Assembly: GCA_029532625.1 (NCBI GenBank)
Contig: JARFXM010000004.1
Coordinates: 3,844,001 to 3,908,000 of the forward strand
Direction of reading: 5' to 3'
Origin: Lomentospora prolificans
Taxonomy: Eukaryota > Ascomycota > Sordariomycetes > Microascales > Microascaceae
Length of the DNA stretch: 64,000 nt
Positions 1-10,100 of the stretch are shown one piece after another (position 1 is the stretch's first letter; each line of letters begins with the position of its first letter). A program made the translations under genes and the position numbers. Below the pieces are notes generated by a model. That model was not told where the DNA came from, searched no databases, and was given only the letters and a program-made list of their open reading frames with translations.

Positions 1-802
1 CAGAATCAGCCTGCCCACGCCGATATTGCCAAGCGTCCCGCTCGAGGCCGTCCCAAAGCTGGGGGGTAGATTCGCTGGTAGCTCCTGTCCTCCTATTCCC
101 GCCCGGAAGCTCACTTCCGCCACCCCAAGACCAAGTGCCGACAAGTCGCCTCCCGACACCTTCGATTTGACCACTGACACTCCTGATACCGTCTCTCATC
201 CTGCCGTAGGTCCTCGCGGTATCCGTTCTTGGATTGCCGTCTCCGTTCCGATATCCATGAGGGAAGTGGGCCCGGCCTTCGATGACTTGCCACGTCTCCC
301 CACTAAGGAGTCGCGCGGGAGGATCGATGTTGAATAACCGCGTAGCGAGAGTCATGGCCTGGGACTCTAGCTGCCTCGTGGAGTGGAAAGATTCCGCGTG
401 GCTCCATGCCGGGGGGTTATATTCGTTACCTGAATCTTCTGAAGATGACGAAGACGAGGATGATATGCTATCATTGTCGTCGTCTTCTGCCTCTTTTTCT
501 TGCTCTTCTCCATGGTTGCCGTCTGTATCGTGCTCCTCGCGACCATCAAGAGCATCTTCGTACTCCTCCTCGCTATCAGAATCCGTAACGTCGTCGTCGT
601 CAAAGTTGGGGGGGGCTAAGACCGCCAAAAGTCTGTACCAGAAGTTGCGTCTAAGTACAGCTGCCAAAAGGCTGCGGGGTGGCAGTGGAGTATCGATGGA
701 GTCCAGCATGTTACGAGGAAAGAGATTAGAGGCCTGTTCGACTGGGGGATTTGTATGTTGGAGCTCGTCACCGTCGGGCCGGGGTGGAGTTGAATTGGCC
801 AT
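1..802 (-). CDS. Unknown acidic protein, 3' end beyond window
   Basis: An uninterrupted minus-strand frame starts at an ATG whose first base is 802 (context AGTAATGGCC) and stays open for 267 codons to the window edge, so the 5' end is present and the C-terminus is missing. The translation begins MANSTPPRPDGDELQ. It has a hydrophobic patch at about residues 48-65, then a strongly acidic stretch (Asp/Glu runs, about residues 70-110) and a serine tract of about nine Ser at residues 115-125. After this it becomes less biased, with a segment starting MTLATRLFNIDPPARLL that looks like a folded region. A GT in the sequence TTCAGGTAACG near position 430 could be a splice donor, but the frame reads through it. 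I do not recognise the family. The long open frame and the shift from low complexity to ordinary composition argue that it is a real gene. Confidence 0.7.
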   Translation of the reverse strand, partial: MANSTPPRPDGDELQHTNPPVEQASNLFPRNMLDSIDTPLPPRSLLAAVLRRNFWYRLLAVLAPPNFDDDDVTDSDSEEEYEDALDGREEHDTDGNHGEEQEKEAEDDDNDSISSSSSSSSEDSGNEYNPPAWSHAESFHSTRQLESQAMTLATRLFNIDPPARLLSGETWQVIEGRAHFPHGYRNGDGNPRTDTARTYGRMRDGIRSVSGQIEGVGRRLVGTWSWGGGSELPGGNRRTGATSESTPQLWDGLERDAWQYRRGQADS

Positions 803-1539
803 TACTAGGGCCGTCCAAGACGGGTAGGGAGAGTGGTACTCTTAGGGAACGTATCGCTTTCCCTTTAGTAGCCTATGGTACGCTCGTATAAGACTAGAAA
901 ATCTTCAAAAACCTTTGAGTCGTCTCCCGAGGAGCTGGGTTGAAAAGCAGAGCCTGGCAGTTCAGACGGGAATTGCAGCCTCACTGGTGCTTGGACGAAT
1001 GGAGGAGTGCGGATCTAGGCGAGCGAGAGCCAAAGCCATAAATAGAAAGGACGGACAAAGCCTTCATAAAATTCGAGGGGACTTAGGGAAAGAGGCGGAA
1101 CAAAGTAGAAGAGCGAGACGGCAGAATGACTAGAACAACGGGAGTCCGTTCTCTTCTCCGAATCCCACCATCCTATTTGCGTCGGTTGCTTTGACGTCAA
1201 TGACACACCTGGCTGCCAGTCATGGAACCAATGTGGAAAATCAGAGACTTGGGAGGAAGAACGCCCATATTAGTACCGCTAGCATGAAGTTTTGCTAGCT
1301 AATGAAGCGTTACTCAAGCGCACCGCAGTTAGCCTTTTCACACGCTGTTCGAGTTCCTCATCGGCCCGTCCCCTCCTTTATAAGACTGTTCCCTGGTTTC
1401 GAGAAAATGGCACATATTTAGACCTTCAAAAGTCTTATGAATAATCGGAATAAACAATGAAATCATAAATCAAAGATCCGGTAGAATCTCGTATCCCGTT
1501 GGTATCATTCGCATAGCCCACAATCATTGGCCGAACCCA
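803..1539. other. Intergenic, upstream of the 1-802 gene and downstream of VPS34
   Basis: No supported gene. It must hold the promoter of the minus-strand gene starting at 802 and the 3' end of VPS34. The only notable motif is the perfect bZIP/CRE palindrome annotated separately. Short plus-strand frames here (for example 915-1133) are of ordinary composition and unrecognisable. Confidence 0.6.
1192..1199. promoter_or_regulatory. CRE-type palindrome TGACGTCA
   Basis: A perfect 8-bp TGACGTCA lies 390 bp upstream of the ATG at 802. In fungi this palindrome is the site of ATF/CREB-type bZIP factors (AtfA/Atf1 class) acting in stress and development. An 8-bp match can occur by chance about once or twice in a window of this size, so regulation of the neighbouring gene is only suggested. 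Confidence 0.3.
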
Positions 1540-4458
1540 TTACGCCCTGAAAGCCTGAACCAACTCGTGAAGTTTATCTATAACGACAGGAGCAATAGCT
1601 CCAAGCGAATCCTCAATGACTCTCTCCAGGTAACGGATAGAGTCTTCTTCGCCAAGCTCAAGATGGAAGCGTTCCTTGACTTTGATGACGGCTTTGTCCG
1701 GCTCGAGTCTGATATCTGGGATATTTGCATCAACCATAAGACTAAACAAGTTCAAGATGAGACTCGAAGATTTGCGAAGCGCTGCATAGGCTAAGAAGCA
1801 ATATTGTTTAAACTTCCGGTAGTGCTCTGACTGGACACCGCCCATGCAGTCCACCATCTCCTTAGTAAGCTTCATCACTGGCGCAAATGGTTTGGGGTCG
1901 CGTCCTAAGATAAAGCCAAAATCGGCATGGAAAAAGTGTCCGTCTGGTGCAAGGAGAAGGTTATCGAGGTGCCTGTCGCCAACACCTAGAATGTAAGTGA
2001 TGACGCAATAGCCGGCGCAGGACTTCACATAGGTGTCGAGGGTTTCGGGTCGAATGCCGAGGGGCTCACGATCATCGGGACTGTGTTGTTTGAGGTAGGT
2101 CAAGGCCGGGTTGTTGTATTTGGAGGCGATGCTCTGGAAACTGACAGAGGGGACGAACTGAGAGGCACCAGCGGTCGTACTTGTTGCCAAGATCTTGTAT
2201 GGAGATAGCTTTAGATCCAGATTCTCCTTTTGAAGGAGCTGGTCCATAAGTGTGATGATTTGGATGACAAGTTGGTCCTGCCGGAGATCGTCGCCCGTCT
2301 TGAAAATTATGGGGTATCGTTTGCCAAGTGTCGTCTTGAAAGTGACTTTTATGGGGCACAGGGACGACTTGAAAACTGTGGTCTCCTCGGGGATCACCCC
2401 TATTACCTTGACATCTGGGTCGAGAGGCAGAGGCAGGGGCGGATCGATATGAAGGAGCTCGTTTTTGGGATCTTGCAAAAATTGTTTGACCCGCTCGATC
2501 TTTTTGGGGATCGACTCACTCGACGATTTAATGTCGCCCGAGATTTTGGATAGAATAGTAATGAGCTCTGCCTGCCGTAGAAGAGTCTTCCTCACCTCCG
2601 CGCCGTTGGGACGCTTCACGAGTTCCACCATGAAATCATAAGCGACCTTGCGGTAGATATTCCGATAGTCTGTATCCTGGTCCGGGCTACTGTCGTCGCA
2701 CTCCACCATCAGGTACCAGTGGAAGTAGTTTCCAAGAGTTGGGTTGTCCGCCGCGCGAGAGATCAGGAAGCGAGCCAAGGATGAGTCTTGTGTGCCCTCT
2801 TCATCCGAAGCAACAATGTGTTCGTATTTAAGCGCCTGCACAAGCTGTAAGAGATAGAGAAGCAAATCATGATCGTTGGCTTTGCGTAGTCTTTCGACAG
2901 CATAGGCCCGCACAATGGGACTATCAAATGAAGGTCCGAACAGCTCGAGGGCATCATCCACGTCAATCGCTGTCCATCTATTGAGTAGCTGGGCGGCTTG
3001 CTTGGCCTCAGTGGCCTCCTGCCAGTTCACCGACTTGACAAACTTGGTCAATGCCCTCTTGTCCCTGGTCAGATGGTAGCGGAACTTCCACACTAAGTCC
3101 ATCTCCTCCGGAGTGAGAGCATGGGTGGGCCCGTAAGACATGATCAAGTTCAGCTCGTCGCGCACTTTAGCATTCGGTTTCAAATCTTTATCCATGATGC
3201 CATTCCGATGCGCGCTTCGGAACAGTCTTCGATGCTTAGCATCTGCCGGATTGTCACGCGCCCCAACTTCTGGATCATATATCTTGACAAGACGACCACT
3301 AGAGCCAGCAGATGGGTCTCCAACAGCATTGATCCCCGGCCCAAATTGGACCTCAGGGGGTGGCTTCAAGACGTTGGACTGGGAAATAGAAAGATGCTGA
3401 AGCGTAGAGATAGCTGGCGGGGGGTATTCACGATCTGCAAAAACAACGGGGAAATCGAAACGGGGTAGTTCGACGTTCAAAACGAACTTAGACGGGCGTT
3501 TGTCGAGCTCTGCGATAGTGCTGGGCTCCCCATTGGCAGTGTTAAGGGCTTTTGCGTCCGCATTGAGCGCGTTGCTGCTGCCTATTCTCTGGCGTTGCGT
3601 GGCTCTTATCGAGGCCTTTGCTTGTTTCTTTTCGAACCCGCGAAACACGAGCTGGTCAAGCCAATCGACCCTAGGTATCTCACCCATCTCGTGCCTCTTG
3701 AACAATTTTTCCATCCGCTCCAGTTCCTCGGCATCTTTATCTACCAGTGTCGCATCACCCTTACGCGATTTCTTTTTGGTTTCGAATGCGGGGGTCGTCG
3801 AGTTGTCATTTCCATCGGCCTTCTTGTGTCTGTATACAATGCATTTTTGCCGCCCTTTCTGGAGCTGATTATCCTTATCGAACATCGGAAGAGTTGTACC
3901 TCCAAAGGGCAGGGTGTGCCCTAGGCCGGGGGTCTCGCTCGCTGGGGAGAGGTCCCATAACGTCATGGTGAGGCATGAATTCAGCGGCAGGTTGGAGTAC
4001 GTGATGGGCAGAGTTAGCCATTCGTTCCATCTACGGGAATCACGCGTTAGTACTTGTAACAGTCGAGACTAGTGTGATTCCGGGAGGCTGATGCTACCTT
4101 CGCTCTGTTCGAAATGGTTTATATGCCGTCTGAACGGGCACAGTAAGTGGTTTGGAGCCGGCCCAAACCTGGACTGTCACATAGAGGTCGGAGTGTGGAC
4201 TAGAATGATGCGGAATTAGTAGCGACAACGAAAGCTAGGGGCTGAATGTGCATACCTGATGTTGGACCCCACATGCCGGAGGGCTGGGTTCTCAAAGAGA
4301 GTTGACTGCCGAAAAGGCGGCTCATCTCCCTCGAGGCTGATTCTGCTCTATGCGTTAGCGGTATTCACGCTGGCCCGCTAGCAGGGAGCTATCCCATACA
4401 TCCTAATGCTGACGGGATGATCGAGCGCATCCGAGGTGGCAAAGGAGTAGGAGTCCAT
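1540..4458 (-). CDS. VPS34: Phosphatidylinositol 3-kinase VPS34, class III
   Basis: Makes phosphatidylinositol 3-phosphate on endosomal and autophagic membranes, normally in complex with Vps15 and Vps30/Atg6 (known of the family). Four exons join in frame: 4458-4400, 4342-4256, 4199-4098 and 4030-1540, giving 912 codons, the usual length for filamentous fungi. Introns have donors GTATGG, GTATGC and GTAGCA and AG acceptors. The last exon alone lacks the N-terminus: the C2 domain (about residues 15-160) is split over all four exons and includes the run SDLYVTVQVWAGSKPL. The helical PIK domain lies around 345-525 and the kinase domain around 610-880. The ATP-contacting Lys is about 660 (IIFK), the catalytic loop GDRHLDN is 767-773 and DFG is 786-788; all key residues are intact. 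The C-terminus ends in a short amphipathic tail as in active Vps34. The gene is head to head with NSE4, 591 bp apart. Confidence 0.96.
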
Positions 4459-5049
4459 CGTTTGAGACTGCTGAGAGGTATATATCGCAGCTTATACCAT
4501 GTTGAAATGGAGCTGGAGAGCGGAACAGGAGAGAGATGGCCGCTTTCGAGAGGTCGAGGTGCTACCGGTCCAGGTGATGTTGTCGGCTGCTTCGAACAGG
4601 AGAAGCTTGCGAATGTCGGGACATGCTCCAACATAAAGACATGGTCATGGTACTTCAGGAAATGGCACAGGTTTCGAGGATTGCTTGACTACAGCTGGCG
4701 ACGGCTGTATGTCCAAGGTACCGTAGACCCATGCCCACTGCCATGTCATGGCACATTTATTTCTGTCAACACTGCAGCTGGCGGCTTGCTAAGCACACCC
4801 CACACCCCGCCTGCGTAGCCTAGAAGGTCCACCCCTCCCTCTCGCTCCACGCCAACTGTCGCATTGGTTAATTGCATCGCGTCTCCTCAGCACATTTTCA
4901 CGACGCGACCCATCACCACATACCGAAGAGTCCGTGATCTTCATACCACACCCGCACTGCCCATTTTCGACGCAAACCAAGCGAACTTACGTTTATTCTC
5001 TTGTGTAGTCGTTGAGAACGCTCGAATCCGCCGCTGCAATCGGCTAATT
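4459..5049. promoter_or_regulatory. Shared divergent promoter region of VPS34 and NSE4
   Basis: 591 bp separate the start codons of VPS34 (minus) and NSE4 (plus). An inverted CCAAT box (ATTGG, 4863-4867) is followed by an AT-rich TTAATTG. I see no clear TATA box and no open frame with coding character; the plus frame 4417-4818 overlaps VPS34 exon 1 in antisense. Confidence 0.5.
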
Positions 5050-6423
5050 ATGCCCAGATCTGATTCCGACGATTCGGAGAGGGGCTCTCCCAGCCCTAGC
5101 CAGACCCCAAGGGCGTTGGCGGTGAGGAACAGAGAAGCACGAAGGGACCTTTCAAGCTCGAAAAGGAAAAGGGCCGACACATCAACCGGAGCTGGACCCT
5201 CAAACAGGCGCCGAACCTTGGAGCCTGACCACGATGGCGATGATGACTCTGACGTCTATGACCCGGATCAACCAGTGGAAGAAAGACGCGATATTCAGCG
5301 CGGACTACGAGAACTTTGTCGTGACCTAGTCGACAACGCAGATGACTACCTTAAGGGCGATTCCACGGGCATTCGCGACCTGATTGTGTCCGCCAATGAA
5401 ATCAACCGGAATATCAAGCAAACGACCGAGGCTGTGATAGACTCCCGCCTTCTAGTCACAGCGTCGGACATGTCCTACAAGAAGACGGTTCGAATAACGC
5501 AGGGAAACATTGCTGATGGCATCGACGTGGACGAGTTCGTTTCTAAATGCATTACGTATATGCGTCAAGGCGCTAGTGACCATGGCGACAACGCCCCAGA
5601 GCTCTCGAGCACCCAGCAGCAGCGTAGAAGACGTGTCGCTAGGGGCCAGGAGGGCTCAGAAGATGAAGACGAAGATGGCGACATGCTCAACTGGGCATAC
5701 TTTGGTCAGTTCGCCTGCTTGCCTAGCATTGGTCGTCCCGCCGTTCAGGGACATCTTCTAGGGCCCCTTTCCGTGGAGAAGAAGGCCCGCAAAATCACGA
5801 AGCGAAGCGCTCCTTTCCGCATCACCCAACTTGCAGAGACGAGGCCAGAAGTCATAAACGCTGAGGAATTAACCAAGCAAGATAACGATTTGGCGGTCAT
5901 CTGTGGCAAAGTGCTGCAGCAGCTCCAGCGCATCCAGCGAAAATTACAAGAGGATGTGTACGCATTGATCACGGAAGATATGGAGACAGAAGAGCAGATA
6001 CGCCTCATGCACAAACTTGGTCTACGAAGTACAGGTGGAGTTGATTTCATGCGCTTCGTGATAAATCCACACTCCTTTGGGCAGTCTGTCGAGAACCTGT
6101 TCTACGTTAGTTTTCTTATCAAAGACAACAAAATTCGCATCGAGCTAGACGACGATGGGCTCCCATCCGTCGGTAAGTTTGGAATATAAAAGCCACGCAT
6201 CCTCCTCGGGCAGAGTTCTGGCTGACATCAGATTCCAGCCCCCGTTACTGCAGAAATAGAGGAAGAAACTAGCCGCCACCAGACGAAGCACCAGGCTGTG
6301 TTCAGTCTGGACATGTCAACCTGGAGGGACATAATAAAAACGCTCGATATCAAAGAGTCTATGATCCCACATAGACTGGATCAAGCCAAGGGTGGCCCTG
6401 GTGCCAGAGGCTGGTATTCATGA
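5050..6423 (+). CDS. NSE4: SMC5/6 complex kleisin subunit Nse4
   Basis: Kleisin that bridges the Smc5 and Smc6 heads and binds Nse1/Nse3; nuclear, needed for recombinational repair (known of the family). Two exons, 5050-6172 and 6239-6423, with donor GTAAGT and acceptor CAG, give 435 aa. The ATG at 5050 (MPRSDSDDSERG) is preferred because the upstream open stretch is not Nse4-like. Residues 1-75 are charged and disordered. The N-terminal helix-turn-helix that contacts the Smc6 neck spans about 78-150 (starts RRDIQRGLRELCRDL). The middle holds a short acidic insert, and the C-terminal winged-helix that contacts Smc5 includes the conserved WRDIIKTLDIKESMIPHR near 408-425, which is supplied by exon 2. 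The length matches fungal orthologues. Confidence 0.93.
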
Positions 6424-7103
6424 CGCAGACATTAGCTGCAGTTCTACGACGTAATGACCATGAAACCCCTATATTGTACAATATTATCACTATCCTTCTG
6501 TTTTCTCGCATTCTAATGACCTGCCGAAACAAGCTAAGTCATTCCTTACGGGCCAAGGAGGTTCTCACTGTAAATGACATTCCATAGCTCCGCCTCGTCG
6601 TAGTCAGTCGATTGTCCGTGAACCAGAACGCTGAATTATGCCTTGTCGAATTCCAGTTGGATGTGGTTTCATCGACTGGGAAAGTTGCAGCAACATTCCG
6701 TTACTCGACGAGAGTTTGAACCTTTGTTCGCCTTAGACTGTTCCGGAAATTCAGGGATCGAAGATATTGGCTGAATCCAGGCTACCCTCCGCAACCGGCA
6801 TTTCGAGAAACAACGTCTTCGCTCCAGGATGATCTCGAGTACGTTTATCGGCATAGATCTAAACTTTTCGATAATTGATATCTCGTCTTATCAGTCTTCT
6901 ACTCGGCCTCTGCCACGGATTTCTCCCGGGACGGTTGACATTTCCTTTTCCCCAATCCTACGTCTTCTATCTATTTCCATCTTCTCCCTCAGCCTAGTCC
7001 ATTGTGACTGCCAGCCCATTCTCTTCTGTTTTTACTAAAAGACTAACCGTGGCCTTGCAATCTCAATGCATTATTCCCTGTTGTCGTATCGCTCTCTATA
7101 GCC
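6424..7103. other. Intergenic, CT-rich leader of the giant coiled-coil gene
   Basis: No gene seen. The last 250 bp before 7104 are rich in C and T, typical of a fungal core promoter and 5' leader. Small frames at 6669-6854 and 6829-7038 carry no recognisable sequence. Confidence 0.5.
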
Positions 7104-10100
7104 ATGTCCTCGCCTTCAGAAGAACCGGCCGATTGGGGCCAGGAGCAACCTAGCCAAGGGTCGCAGGAACCCCATAACCCACAGGAAACTTTGGAATATC
7201 AATTGTCCCAAGGACAGCAAGGATCACCGGAAGCATCCGAGCCTCCTGGGGTTGAAGATTTTCCGCTAGAATACTGTGAACTCGAGGAACCTCCCGAATC
7301 TGAGGAGCCCCGCGGAGAGGAAGAAGGACTGGGACCTTACCAATCTCCCGAAGCTGGAGATCTTACGAGAGCACTAAAATCATACGGGCACTCGGAACCT
7401 AGGGAACTCGAGAAGCCCGAGGGGCTTCGGGAACAACAAGAAGAGCCAGAATCACTAGATTCACCAGAACGACGACAGAGAGGAGAATCTCGAATACAAC
7501 CAGAATCCCTTGATAATCAGCCTCATGTTAGTGGCCAGCTCGAAGAAGATCCCGAGACACCTGCGGTGGACCCCGATGAGGCTGCCGTATCAGAGTCTGA
7601 GATGCCGGCCCGTTTCTTTTTCAGCCGTGCAATTGAAGGAGGTAGCTCTAGTGCTTTTCAGGATACGGGCTCACCAAAGCAGGATATTGAGAACTTGCAA
7701 GCCGAATCCCATGAAATAGCGGCTCAGTTTCCGTCCGAACTCCTCACTTCATCTCAAGCGTCACGACGGGAGAGAGAATCCATTTTAAGCCCTCAGTTGA
7801 AGACTGCTGAAGACGACGAGGGTAAATATCATGTTGATCCCGAAGACACCGCTGTTGGCCATAGCGAAATGTTAGGAAACCTGGAGGATACAGTCCGAAC
7901 TCTACGCCAAGAACTTTATAAGGAGAGGCATGAAAGTGGTCTTGCAAGCGGTCAGTTAACTTCTATGGAGGAAGCTCTCAATTCGCTTGAGAACCAATAT
8001 GAGGAGCTCGGAAGGCGGGCGGTGAAACTAGCGGCCGAAAAGGCAGAGATGGAGGAGAGGCTCCGCGAAGCGGAGAGGGAGCTCAAAGAAGAAAAGGGGC
8101 AATCCTATGAGAGCCAGGCCAAGTATCAAGAGCTGTTCAATACCATTGAACGACAAAAGGAACAACTTATCGAGCATATAGCTATGACTGAGGCCCTGAG
8201 ACCTCCTGATGAGGAGGTTTTGTCCCGTCACTACAAAGATAGCCTCTGGGAATTCACGTCAAATGGAATCGCCCTCATTACTCAACAAGCCCTGGGTGGT
8301 TTGCAAGAGGAGGAGAACTTGATAAAGACCATGCGAGAGGAGATGCAGGATCGACCTCGATACCTTGCCGCTCTTCCGACTAACATTGGCCTTGACGAAG
8401 AGTCCGACGGGAACGAGGAGCAGACTTCTGCCCGACTTGAGCGCGAAGTACGTGAGCGGGATATGAGAGTGGACCTGCTCCAGCGCTTGCTTGATAAGAC
8501 TAGGGCCGGAAGGAATTCGGAGCCCGATGAGGCCGTCGCCAAGCTGACTGATCAAATGGAGGCGGCCATCAAAAGAATTGAAGCTCTGAATATCAAGTGT
8601 GCCGCCGCCGAAGAGCTAAGAGATGTCGCAATAGCCCAACTCAAGGATAGCGAAGCGAAAATATCCCGTTTGAAGAAGACAATCACCAAACTTAGGGAAC
8701 GATGCACGAAACCGGAGGCGCCCTTCTCAATGGAATCGCCAAAGGGATCCCAAGAAACAGAATCTTCTTTAGACGTGGAATCGCCGGAAGAGAGCCAAAG
8801 TTCAGCAGACATTCCAACACGAATTACAAGGTCCGGCAACCTAGCCGATGAGCTAGGAGGATCTATAAGTCAAGAGGCTAGTAGGCGGTCTTCTCTCGTT
8901 GGCTTTCTTGGGCTTCCACAATCGACTCAAACAGCAACCAGCGAGCTGCTCACAATGGTTGGCCTCAAGGCCGAGAGAGATCAGCTGGCTGAGCAGCTAA
9001 CGGAACAAAGTCAGAATAACAGGGCCTTGAAGAAAGAACTCGATGAGTGCCATCTGGGGTACCAAGAGCTACGGAAGCAGCTCAAGGATTTCAAGGATCA
9101 ACAGCTACAGCATGTAGACAGTGTTCCGGGCAGCTCTGGACCGACAGTGTCGCATGATAGACAAGGAGTGGATATCCGACGAGAGGTTAAGAATCTCAAA
9201 AATAAAGTCGCTGATCTCACAGAGCAGCTTCAGAAGATGAGGACAGATGTTGGTGGGTCCGGACAACACGAAAATGCGTTTGCTGAGACCCGAGATAAGG
9301 TTCAGGAACTCATCAGAAATGCCCGGGCCGTGGGAGCAGAAGTGGACACCACAATTCCCCAAGAACATGATCCAGACGCCTCGATTCTACGTTTAGGAAT
9401 ACAAGATGTAGAAAGGCAAAGTTATGCCTGGTTTTGCGAAAGAGCCGAGCTTGAAATCACAGCCCTCAAGGAAACGGTTGAGCGTCAAAAGGAGACCCTC
9501 GCCACAGTTTCTGCGGCCAACACAAATGCCGAAGAATTGAACACAATTCTTCGCAAGGACTTTGAGAGAGCCAAGGCACATATCGATACTGACTACCAAA
9601 TTGAACGTATCCGAGAGATCAAGAAACAACTTCGCGACATCGAGAAGAAGCTGGCTGCTCAGTCCGTCACTATCGACCCCTTCGGCTTCGATCGTGTAGA
9701 TAACCCGCTCATGGTACGCCATGACGCGCTAAAGGACGAAGAAGATTATAGAAGCATGATTCTGAGCCCTTGGAATCCTGCGAGACGACGGCTAAGACGT
9801 CATTTTGAGGAACAAGATGCGCGCCTCAAATCGTTAGAGGAGGAGAATATGCGGCTTCGTCAGAAAGAACAGGTCGGTTATAGGAGCGAGAATGAGGAGA
9901 GTCTTCTCAAAGAGAATGCGGATCTAGCCATACGGCTCCAAACCGTCACCGGGTTGTACGAAAGACGAGCCGCGGAAGCCCAGAATTTGATGCGCCTCAT
10001 TGCGGAGAAGAGGAAGGACTACCAGGAGGAAATAGGCTCACTCGAAGCGCTCCGGGGCAAGAGAAGAATCGGCCGTCTAGCTCCAGACGAGACATTGGAT

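Noticed and set aside
282..827. Plus-strand frame of 181 codons at the left edge
   Set aside because: It lies antisense to the long minus-strand frame at 1-802, and its Ser/Asp-poor, Ser-rich translation is the mirror of that gene's acidic tract.
2230..3924. Several plus-strand frames of 75-122 codons
   Set aside because: All are antisense to the intact VPS34 kinase exon and have no independent support.
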